Shown: positions 28,003 through 36,613 of the stretch, in pieces
Layout: the number at the start of each line of letters is the position of its first letter
Position numbering within the stretch: position 1 is the stretch's first letter
Assembly (NCBI GenBank): GCA_016720115.1
Contig: JADJXT010000001.1
Location: 1,054,001 to 1,118,000, forward strand
Source: Sphingomonadales bacterium
GTDB taxonomy: Bacteria; Pseudomonadota; Alphaproteobacteria; Sphingomonadales; Sphingomonadaceae
Reading direction: 5' to 3'
DNA: 64,000 bases
Notes under the pieces: model-generated
Told to the model about the DNA's origin: nothing
What the model saw: the letters and a program-made list of their open reading frames with translations, nothing else
Databases searched by the model: none
Translations under genes and position numbers: made by a program

Positions 28003-29229
28003 ATGCCTTACAACGAATTCGCAGCGCTCAGAGCGCGAGCTGGTATCACTATCGAGGATTTAGCGGAGCGTGTTGGATACAGTGCGCGACAGCTTTACCG
28101 TTGGGAAAATGGACAAGGCGTTGCGCGTAGTGCGGCGATCAATCTGCTGCGAACAATGTCCGGTGGCGATTTGGAAAGTGAGCCTGTTGCCAGTTTCAAC
28201 TTCATCGACCTGTTTGCTGGCATAGGGGGGCTGCGAACTGGCTTCGACGCAGCTGGAGGGCATTGCGTGTTTACATCTGAGTGGAACAAATACGCTCAGC
28301 AAACCTACGCCGCGAATTTTCGCGACAATCATCCTCCGCATGGCGATATTACGCAGATCGCCACAGATGAAATCCCCGATCATGATGTCCTGCTTGCAGG
28401 TTTCCCATGTCAGCCATTCTCGATTGCTGGTGTATCGAAGAAGAATTCCCTCGGGAGAAGCCACGGGTTTGCTTGCGAGGCTCAAGGCACGCTGTTCTTT
28501 GATGTAGCCCGTATCCTTCATGATAAGCGGCCTGCCGCATTCATGCTGGAAAACGTGAAGAATCTTCAAAGTCATGATCGTGGCCGCACGTTCGAAGTGA
28601 TCATCGATACGCTGCGAAATGAGCTAGGCTATCACGTTTGGTATAAGGTGATCGACGCTCAGCATTTTGTGCCGCAGCATCGCGAACGAATTGTGATTGT
28701 AGGCTTTCGCGATCCGGTTCCGTTTTCATGGGATGCACTTGAGCTTCCGGAGAAAGGGAGCTTTAAAATGCGTGATATCCTGCATCCCGAGGACGGGAGC
28801 GAAGCGGCAGAGCATCCCTACACACTTGGCGTGGACGGGAAGGTGAATGAGAAATACATCCTGACCGACAAGCTGTGGAACTATCTCCAGGGCTATGCGG
28901 AAAAGCATCGCGCCAAAGGCAACGGCTTTGGCTTTGGCTTGGTTACGGGCGATGACGTCGCGCGCACACTGTCCGCGCGCTATTACAAAGACGGATCAGA
29001 AATTCTTGTTAGCCGTGGCAAGAAGAAAAATCCGCGCCGCCTCACCCCACGTGAGTGCGCGAGACTTATGGGCTATCCGGACGACTTCCGAATTCCTGTG
29101 TCAGATACACAGGCATATAAGCAGTTCGGAAATTCGGTCGCTGTTCCGGTGTTCCGTGAAGTGGCGCGCATCATGGTTCCACACATTCAGGCAATCCTCA
29201 AAAAATCACAGCGTCGGAAAGCTGCCTGA
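28003..29229 (+). CDS. DNA (cytosine-5) methyltransferase with N-terminal HTH (Dcm/M.EcoRII-like)
   Basis: 408 residues. Residues ~8-50 are an Xre-type HTH ('ITIEDLAERVGYSARQLYRW'). The C5 methyltransferase motifs follow in order: 'FIDLFAGIGGLRTGF' (I), 'AGFPCQPFSIAG' (IV, catalytic Cys), 'FMLENVKNL' (VI), 'QHRERIVIVGF' (VIII), the target-recognition region and 'KQFGNSVAVPV' (X). Similarity to Dcm and the adjacent vsr gene suggest CCWGG-like specificity. ATG 28003 has GGGAG upstream; earlier ATGs fall inside the palindrome. The HTH probably represses its own promoter. Vsr and the endonuclease gene follow on the same strand. Confidence 0.92.
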   Translation: MPYNEFAALRARAGITIEDLAERVGYSARQLYRWENGQGVARSAAINLLRTMSGGDLESEPVASFNFIDLFAGIGGLRTGFDAAGGHCVFTSEWNKYAQQTYAANFRDNHPPHGDITQIATDEIPDHDVLLAGFPCQPFSIAGVSKKNSLGRSHGFACEAQGTLFFDVARILHDKRPAAFMLENVKNLQSHDRGRTFEVIIDTLRNELGYHVWYKVIDAQHFVPQHRERIVIVGFRDPVPFSWDALELPEKGSFKMRDILHPEDGSEAAEHPYTLGVDGKVNEKYILTDKLWNYLQGYAEKHRAKGNGFGFGLVTGDDVARTLSARYYKDGSEILVSRGKKKNPRRLTPRECARLMGYPDDFRIPVSDTQAYKQFGNSVAVPVFREVARIMVPHIQAILKKSQRRKAA

Positions 29230-29231
29230 TT

Positions 29232-29645
29232 TTGACTGACGTTCATGATGTCAGAACACGCAGCCGGAATATGGCTGCCATCCGGAGCAAAGATACCAAG
29301 CCGGAGCTACTGATCCGAAAAGGACTGCATGCAGCGGGTTTCCGCTTTCGCCTGCATGTGCGCGATTTGAGCGGCAAGCCAGACCTCGTCCTTCGCCGCC
29401 ATCGTGCGGTCATTTTTGTGAACGGATGTTTCTGGCATGGCCACGAATGTGCCATGTTCAAATATCCGGCGGCACGTTCTGAATTCTGGAGAGAGAAAAT
29501 CGGAAAGAATGTTGAGCGTGACACTCTCGCTCAGCGTACGTTGCTGGAGCAAGGTTGGCGCGTTTGCGTTGTGTGGGAGTGTGCCCTCCGAGGCAGGCAC
29601 CGGCTTCCGGAGGGAAGTGCTATACAAAAATCACTTCCTGGCTAA
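29232..29645 (+). CDS. vsr: Very short patch repair endonuclease Vsr
   Basis: 137 residues from a TTG start 2 bp after the methyltransferase stop. 'RSRNMAAIRSKDTKPELLIR' is the family opening, 'GKPDLVLRRHRAVIFVNGCF' holds the catalytic Asp, and 'WHGHECAMFKYP' and 'WREKIGKN' are the zinc and DNA-contact regions. Vsr nicks next to T:G mismatches made by deamination of 5-methylcytosine, so it protects sites methylated by the neighbour. Confidence 0.92.
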   Translation: MTDVHDVRTRSRNMAAIRSKDTKPELLIRKGLHAAGFRFRLHVRDLSGKPDLVLRRHRAVIFVNGCFWHGHECAMFKYPAARSEFWREKIGKNVERDTLAQRTLLEQGWRVCVVWECALRGRHRLPEGSAIQKSLPG

Positions 29646-29683
29646 GATCAGAGGACGAAACTCTTACGATTTGAGGCCTTTAA

Positions 29684-31005
29684 TTGGTCGCGACACTTTC
29701 ACAGCTTATTGATCTGATGCGACACAATGGAGCGCAGAGGATTTATGCCAAGAAATTGGCACCAAACGATAACTCGAAGAATCAAGTGTATCTTGGTGGC
29801 GGCTTTGGCGCGCTCAACATCATTCCGCATGGCGAAATCATAACAGATGACCGCCCGCTGGCTGGCGCAAAGCGCGAAAGGCCAAAGGCCAAGGTTGATT
29901 TTTGGTGGATCGACGACGCAGGCTTTCATAACGCACCGGATGCACAGCTGATCCTGTATCCGGATTACCCCGAAGTCCGTATGTCGGGCTTTCTCAAAGG
30001 CTGCCGTGCCGCGCCGTCAAAAGTCATGACGGTTCGTGATGAAGGACGGACACTGTTCTTTGGCATCCTCCCGAACGGTCGCGTCCTCGGATATGCAGCA
30101 GCAGCGAACGATCCGGTCAGCAATGAGTTAAATGCGGGTCAGTGGAATATGATCGGCGTATTTGCCGAACTTCCTCTTTCATTGACCCAACCTGTCAGCA
30201 CGAAATCGCTTTTGCTAGCCGAGCTTAAACGAGTGCATGAGCTAGGCTGGATCATGTCGCAAAAGCTCTCACGCGATGGCGTGAAAGAACCATATGCTGC
30301 ACTAAACGGCGGTGGATACACGCTTGAGGCTGAGCTCGGAATCACACCGAACGGGATCGCAGAGCCTGATTTCGGGGTTGGGAAGTGAAGCAATACGGCG
30401 TGCGGGATTTTGTGCGCTTCCTGCCTAAGACGCCCGTAACCCTTATGACGCCAGAGCCAACTGGCGGCGTGTATCGCGAGGACGGCGTTGCCAGCTTTCT
30501 CGCACGCTTCGGGTACGACGACAAAAATGGGCGCGCCGACCGCCGCAATTTTGGTGGCGTTTATGCGATTAGCCGAGACTTCCACGCGGACACCGGTCTC
30601 AAGCTTGTGATGAACGGCTTTGATGCCACGAGTGGCAAGATGACCGATTTGGGCGGTGGAATAATGCTCGTTGATCGCAACGGTGTGGTCGCGGCATCGT
30701 GGACGTTCAAGGACATGATGGCGCACTGGAATCGCAAGCACGCTCAAGCGGCCTACGTTCCGTCGCTCTCACGAAGTCCTCCACCGGAGTACTCCTACGG
30801 CGCGCAGGTTTTGATGTGCGAACAAACTGACTTTATTCTTTTTCTCAAGGCATTCGCTGTCGGCGCGATCTATTATGATCCAGCTATCAAGATTGAGAAT
30901 GTATCATCGCTAAGGCCAGTGATTAAGCGTCGCAGTCAGTTCCGCGTGAACCACACACGCCTGACGGACATTTATCATACATCTGAGACTGTTCAGATCA
31001 CTTGA
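29684..31005 (+). pseudogene. MvaI/BcnI-type restriction endonuclease, broken by a one-base frameshift
   Basis: Two abutting frames (29684-30388 and 30385-31005) join into one ~440-residue protein. The junction falls in the active site: the first frame ends in 'GGGYTLEAELG..EPDFG', and the second begins right after with 'WEVKQYGVRDFVRFLPKTP'. Together these give the D...ExK nuclease motif of MvaI/BcnI (compare 'APDF..IEIK' in MvaI). The missing base is most easily one G of the GGGG run at 30374-30377. The N-terminal ~190 residues ('KKLAPNDNSKNQVYLGGGFG') are an extra domain. MvaI cuts CCWGG, which fits the Dcm-like methyltransferase. As read, the nuclease should be inactive. Confidence 0.75.
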
Positions 31006-31028
31006 CGAGACAGCAGGTCAAGGCACTT

Positions 31029-31322
31029 TTACGCAAGCACGCACGCCTTGTGAGAGAATTTTTCTGTCGTCCCGTCTGTCCGATTTACCCAGAAACACTT
31101 GGTTCCAAAATCCGCGCTGCGAACGCTAAAGCTCACAACACCACAACCAATTTTGCTTTCGGCCTCTGGGTGGTGAGCAAGTGCATCCAATAATGTCTTT
31201 GAATCGTCCGCGCTTACTTTGTCGCCAACGTCATACTTTTGCAGAATCGCGTTCAGGAAAGCGATTGCGTCGCCACGCTTTGCAAAATGCAGATCTCCAA
31301 AGCTGATTGGTTTGGCAGGCAT
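31029..31322 (-). CDS. DUF3223/DCL-family small protein
   Basis: 97 residues. 'FAKRGDAIAFLNAILQKYDV' followed by 'GDKVSADDSKTLLDALAHHP' and a C-terminal 'FWVNRTDGTTEKFSHKAC' matches the DCL/DUF3223 pattern. Members in bacteria are of unknown function and often sit beside restriction or other defence genes. It lies between the endonuclease and the Hachiman genes, 15 bp after hamB, and could be the third gene of that operon. Confidence 0.7.
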   Translation of the reverse strand: MPAKPISFGDLHFAKRGDAIAFLNAILQKYDVGDKVSADDSKTLLDALAHHPEAESKIGCGVVSFSVRSADFGTKCFWVNRTDGTTEKFSHKACVLA

Positions 31323-31337
31323 CGAGTTATCCCTCAG

Positions 31338-33950
31338 TCATTGAGTTTCGAGTAAATCAGTTTCGTCACCGTCACTCAGCAGCTTACTCTGGATTTCACG
31401 CAGAATGATGGCTGGTATATCCAGCAATTCCAGTTGACCTTTTCGCTCTGAGACCCAAGCCAGACATCCTTCTTTGGTAAGATCGTCGCGCGAGATTTTC
31501 TCATAGAGAGCCACCGCGCTCATGCGGGATAGACCCAGTTCCATCAGAGAAAGCAGCGTTCGGGTGGAAACACCGAATTCAAGTTGCGTGCCGATGTCAA
31601 TTTCATCGTCGATAAGGTCAGTTCTACCGATCTCGGTCAAATGAATGCGAAGCACGTCCATGTAGGCAGAGAGGTATTTAGGAGCTCTGAACCGAGCGAT
31701 CTGCTCGACCCGCTCCATCGTTTGCCGGATTAGCAGCGGAAGCTTGTAGCTGCGGCCATTCACTTTATGCCATTCAATGCCGCCTCGTATCATCTTGGCT
31801 AAAGAATACCCTTTGAGCCAATGCACGACCGTGAGCACGTACAATCTGACCAGTCCCTCCGGCTCGAATGCAGGATATAAATGGTCATTGATGCGGTGCA
31901 TGATCGTGACAAAGCGGTCAAAACTATCTGCGCTTTCGACCTGTGCTGGCAGGAGGTTTTCTGGATCGCCTTCATAGGCGCGGAATGCAAGAAGCAACTT
32001 CTGAAGACCAAGAGCGCTGACGCCAGGATGGCGATCGGCAATCTCGTGATCAATTTCGACAAGCGAAGCTAGCGTGGCCAGGCTCTCTTCAATCTTTGCG
32101 ATTTTTGTAGCGCTATGCCGCTTTGCAATATTGGCCTGCGATATCGAGCCCAAGCGAAGGTAAGTGGCGAGCAAGTACGCTCCAACCTGCTCGTATTTTT
32201 CAACATCGTCTAACTCTGCCAAAGGCGTTGAAGCCCGAAGCGCCAGATAATTTGCCATCCCATCGCCGTCATCGAGCACGGCGTCACTTTCGCGCTTGAT
32301 AGGATAACGTGACCTCGCGGGCACTCCCGTTGGCCATGCGCTCTTATCATTCGGGTCAATGCAAATAATGTTCCCTTGAAATTCATTTCCCCAGCGTCCC
32401 GCACGACCGGCCAGATTCCAAAAATCGTGAGGTTCCATAGGGTGGCCTTTGCCCTTGCGGGGGCCGCGCACAACGATGGTTCGGCAAGAAAGGTTGACCC
32501 CTTCTATCAATGTCGATGTGCAGACTAGGAAACGGATTTTACCATTTCGGAAAAGTCGCTCGACCTCAGTGCGGATTAACGAAGGCATGTTGCCGTAATG
32601 AAAAGCAACACCGCGTTCGACGAGGCTAGCAAGCGTGAAGTTTGGATGGACACCTTTCCGTGCCAGATCAGCCAACTCGCTTAGCTCAGCATCCGAATCT
32701 ACCGGTGGAGGCAATAGCTGACAGATGAGGTCAGCGACCTCCTCAGCCTCTCCTGCACCATTTGCATACACGAGTGTCCCACCACGCTCGCCAACGGCAG
32801 CCGCAATGAATGCGAGCTTTTTCCTGACGCTCCAGGTTTGCTCGCCAGATGCAGCTTGCCAATTGAGAGAGATCGGTCGCCGTGCCTTGCCGTAAGGCTC
32901 CACTCTTTTGGTTTCCGAGCAACCTGCTCTGCGATGATGACATTCTGCAACACAGTTGGCGTATCGCTATCGACAGAGACGGTCTGCGCATCGCTGGGGG
33001 CATCGGCCAGCAGCTCTTCAGGGTTCTGCGTAGCTGGACTGATAAATACGACCTTTAACGACGAATTTGCCCTTTCAAGTCGTTCTATCGCATCCTGCAA
33101 TATTATACCTCGCTGGTTATCGCCAATTTTGTGTGCCTCATCTACAATCAGCAAATCGATCTTCAAATCATCTCCAACCGCATTTGCCAAAAGGTGCAAC
33201 CGCTCTTGGGTGTAAACTAGGATCAATTTTTCCTTGCCCACGAAGGCAGCATCATACTTTTCTCGGAGCGGTAGCGACGAAGCCCTCAATTCCGCTGGCC
33301 TTCCCAAGCAGCGACGTCAGCTCATTCTCGATCTCTGAAACTAAGGCTCTTGTAGGCGCTAGATAGACGGCGACACGAGTCTCAGTGCAGCGCATGTGGT
33401 CAATAAGCCATTGCAGGACAAGGAACGTCTTGCCCGAGGCAGTCGGGGCCGATGCGGAGAGCCATGAATGGCTGCCCGCACTGTTCCAAAAGCGTTGCTG
33501 GAAATCGTTGACTGGCAGCCATTGACCACTCGATTCGATCAGAACGGAGTTATCAATCTGACGCCGTTGCATTTCCATGCGGAGCGTCATCCCAAGCCTT
33601 TCGTCTAAATCTGGCACAATCAAATCACGGGAAAGCGCAAGGATTACGGCACGTGAGTTAGATAGCTTGTCGAGGAGTACAGCCCCTGCATCTCGGATCG
33701 GCTGGCTGTTTTCGAGCGTGATCGCGCCGGTAGCGATTCTCAAGGCAGTCTCCTGATGGGCTCGAAGATCTGAACGGGCGAGCAAGCTGCCAGCCAGCAT
33801 CAGCTGAGGCCAATCAATGGGCAATTCCTCCGCTATGGAGTCGCTGGCAATGTTGTCCAGTTCCGATCTGACCGTGATACGCACCAACGCATCGACATCC
33901 TCGCGAATGCCCTCACTCACCAGCCATTCGTTAAGTTCGTTAAGGCTCAT
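31338..33950 (-). pseudogene. hamB: HamB helicase of a Hachiman defence system, with two frameshifts
   Basis: Three overlapping frames join into an ~870-residue superfamily 2 helicase. The first (33950 to ~33300) holds Walker A 'ASAPTASGKTFL' and 'VYLAPTRALVSEI'. The second (~33300 to ~32850) holds motif II 'LLIVDEAHKIGD' and 'KVVFISPATQN'. The third (~32850 to 31338) holds 'TLVYANGAGEAEEVA', 'FLVCTSTLIEGVNL' and 'DFWNLAGRAGRWG'. The first break is an extra G in a GGG run; the second is a one-base loss, so the total length stays in frame. Overlap with hamA (ATGA) and the hamA domain identify the system. HamB loads or unwinds DNA and releases HamA nuclease. Confidence 0.82.
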
Positions 33951-34917
33951 CCATTAAGGCCCATCGCGCGCAGAAAGGCGTCCCTAAACCCTTCTGCGGA
34001 GGGTAATGGAAGACAGAACAGTTCGATCTCAATCTGTTGGAGCTTTTCTTCAGCAACACGGTCACTGATCCGATTCTTCCACTGCTCCAGCTCCGCCCGC
34101 GCAGCGCTGGCGATGTCTGCCGCAACGCCCTTTACTCCCTCTCCAGGGTAGAAGTCAGCATCAAAGCCAACCAAAGCGACACCACAGTATTGCCTCCGGT
34201 TGGACATGGCAGAATTCTTGTCGAAATATCTTTTGAGCGCTTGCGTCAGTTTTGGATCGGCCAAATCGGCCTTATCGCTCAGCAGTATCAGGTCGCGCTC
34301 GCGTTCAGCGCCTTCATGGTCCGCCTCAATGAGGAAAGGAGAGAGTGACGCGAGGCATTCTCTTATGGCATCACTCGCCGTTTTGTAGATTTTTGACTCC
34401 CCCCAGTACAACTTGAGGATGCCCTCGTCGGTAACTCCCGCATAAACGCCATCTGCGCCGTGATAGTGCATCCGACTGTCGGTTTTAAGATCCATCTTGC
34501 AAAGTATCTGGGGAGCTTGAGAAACCGTTCAGCTAAAAGGAATAACAGCATCTCCCCACCTTCACCCGTTTTTGCTAAATCGGTAAAGGATCGGCGGGCT
34601 TCTTCGAGCAAATCGGCTACGGCTTCCGTGCTGTTATATTTCGCATCCCGCTCTTTAGCTTCCTTGAGCTTGCTTCGGGATATAGCATAGTCCGCGACTG
34701 CATTGCGCATGAAAGCCGCAAGTCGATGGGGCTCCACTCTTCCGTTTCCATCAACGGTCAGACAGTGACAGTGAATTTTCACTAAGACGCCATCAATTGC
34801 GACATCCCGCTCAATGAGCTCAAGATGTACGTCTAAGGCTTCCGGATTTCCCGTCACGGCAGCGATAAGGTCAGTGGCGGTTAAGTTAGACAGTTTTCTC
34901 TCCAATAACGCAGGCAT
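33947..34917 (-). pseudogene. hamA: HamA (DUF1837) nuclease of a Hachiman defence system, with one frameshift
   Basis: Frames 34917 to ~34510 and ~34510 to 33947 join into a ~323-residue DUF1837 protein. The break lies where 'LLFLLAERFLKLP' should run into 'QILCKMDLKTDSRMHYHGAD'; one C is missing from a CCCC run (plus-strand GGGG at 34510-34514). The nuclease core is downstream: 'GADGVYAG', then 'LYWGESKIYK', whose Glu and Lys form the ExK part of a PD-(D/E)XK site. HamA is the DNA-degrading effector of Hachiman, held inactive by HamB. If the frameshift is real, the effector is lost. Confidence 0.82.
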
Positions 34918-36046
34918 GTGAATTGGGCCTGACTTGCTAATCTACCCTATTCCGATAGCGAGCATGCCGCACAATTGACGAATAATCCCCAAGTTTTAGC
35001 TTACGACAAAGAGAACGGCGTCACAACAATCTAAGGCCACTGGAAGCCGAACCAGCGGGTGACAGCTAAGCCACCTACGATGAGGCTGGGTTGGAAGGGG
35101 CAGGCACGCCCCTGCTCGCGGTCCATCGGCGACTCCGATGGTGTGCATCCAATCCGCATAGGGTTGGTCGATGGGGTTGAGGGGAGCGCGAAGTCTCCCT
35201 TTCATCATGGGGGTGTCGGGGGAGCTGGAACGCTCCGCCTGACTGGTGATGCAACGGCCATACGTTGCACCGGTTTTGACGATCTCCTCAAGCGTTGCCC
35301 CTGCCTGCATCGCAGGCGACTGGGTAAGCGGATGGAGATTCGGAGAGGCCGGTTTGCCGGAGGGGATGCAACGGGGTACGCGCAGCGGGTGCCCCTTGCC
35401 AAGGTTGCGATGGTACTACCATCGACACCTTGCGGTCGGCGTTAGTGCGCTAAGAGTCGGTTTCGAAACTCACGCTGACCGTGCCAATCTGCGGATCATG
35501 AGCATGGCGGCAGCGGCGTAGAGGAAGGCCGCAGCGGATTGGAGGGTTGCCTCGACATCCTAGGCCAGACGTCGGTTTCGGTTGATCCATGCGGAGAAGC
35601 GTTCACAATCTCGCGCATCGGCCATTCGCGCCGTCGCCCGGTCGAGCAGGCAACCGGCAGATAGCCAGCAATCAGCCGCCACTTCGCGTCGCTCAAATCC
35701 GTCTAGTATCGCTCCGAAACCCGCCTATGCTGCGCGCGGGTGGCTGGGGTCCACATGCCAATCTCCGAGATGTCTGCAAATTCCCGGAATCACATGTGTC
35801 TCAGCCGCTCAACCCCTTTCGAAACGGCCTCTAAGGCATATATGAATTGTTGAAAGTTCGTTCGAGAGTCATGTAGTGACAATGAATCTTTAAATTTTCT
35901 ATATTATAACAAATATATCAGATTTCATATACATTTGAAATAGCTTCAATCTTGTGATAGATTAAAAATTGTTATTCTGTTCAATTAACCTAATGGGTGT
36001 CAACGTTACATAATTGACACCCTACCTTTAATCTAAAAGGTCAAAT
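34918..36046. other. Gene-poor junction with insertion-sequence debris
   Basis: From 34918 to 35460 several long frames exist on both strands, but none matches a family I know and the composition looks like non-coding GC-rich DNA. 35470-35705 holds an IS5-type remnant. From about 35860 to 36040 the sequence becomes strikingly AT-rich, unlike everything else in the window, and may hold the promoter of the next gene. Confidence 0.5.
35470..35705 (-). pseudogene. IS5-family transposase remnant with internal deletion
   Basis: The minus strand reads 'LSDAKWRLIAGYLPVACSTG' and 'MREIVNA', the N-terminal pattern of IS5/IS427-type transposases. It then jumps directly to 'NRNRRLA' and 'AAAFLYAAAAMLMIRRLARS', the C-terminal pattern, with an in-frame stop and a frame change between. 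The catalytic middle is gone. Only ~240 of the usual ~750+ bp remain. Confidence 0.65.
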
Positions 36047-36610
36047 TTGGGACCAATTGATGATCAACATTATATCGTAATTCCGATCACGAAAGCAATG
36101 CGCAAGGCGTTGCGTGGGCATTGGAAGCGGACTGGATTCTCAACAAGAAGAGTGCTTCAAGCCTTCCCACCCATTCCCAATGGGTTGACCATTGCTTTGG
36201 TCAATGATTGGATTGCAAATCGTGTGTGTGTGGCCAGGTCTAGACATTGGGATCACGTGATAAAGTGTTGGTCTGCTTTACCCGATGGCGAATTTCATCG
36301 TCGTCGCTTTGCGGCCAAGCGCCGTGGCCCAGGCAGGCCGGTCGACCCTAAGGGATCAAAACGAATACATTTGAATGCAGCCATGGCGGTGTTGTTGCGC
36401 TCAGAGCTGGATCGAACAGCCGCAGATATTGAAAAGGATATTGTTCAGGCGCGCTTCGCACCAGATGGTCTTACAAAACGCGTTATATATGGTTGGCTTT
36501 ATCTAGAAGTAAAAACGGCACGTGAGGATCACTGGTTATTCGTGACGCGACATCTCAATCTCATGCTTGATCACGTAAGTGATTTTGGCGTGAGAGACCA
36601 CCGCAGATGA
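36047..36610 (+). CDS. Hypothetical protein made of two tandem copies of a ~65-residue domain
   Basis: 187 residues from a TTG preceded by AAAAGG. Residues ~14-80 and ~112-177 align with each other: AM...LR then RT, then QA, P.GLT, a Trp about ten residues on, and HW..V. The 'GLT..LVNDWI' and 'GLT..VIYGWL' segments look like recognition helices, so each copy may be a small HTH-like DNA-binding unit, joined by a basic linker ('RRRFAAKRRGPGRPV', AT-hook-like GRP). I do not recognise the family. It follows the AT-rich stretch and ends 3 bp from the convergent chemotaxis-receptor gene. Confidence 0.6.
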   Translation: MGPIDDQHYIVIPITKAMRKALRGHWKRTGFSTRRVLQAFPPIPNGLTIALVNDWIANRVCVARSRHWDHVIKCWSALPDGEFHRRRFAAKRRGPGRPVDPKGSKRIHLNAAMAVLLRSELDRTAADIEKDIVQARFAPDGLTKRVIYGWLYLEVKTAREDHWLFVTRHLNLMLDHVSDFGVRDHRR

Positions 36611-36613
36611 GAA

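Noticed and set aside
30374..30377. G-tract phase variation of the restriction gene
   Set aside because: Four or five G are too few for a typical slipping tract, and similar one-base changes occur throughout the region.
31338..34917. Programmed ribosomal frameshifting in hamA/hamB
   Set aside because: No slippery heptamer or shared downstream structure is evident, and the shifts go in both directions.
34996..35445. Overlapping frames of ~100-130 codons on both strands
   Set aside because: No family resemblance, no ribosome site, and similar open frames on both strands, as expected for GC-rich non-coding debris.
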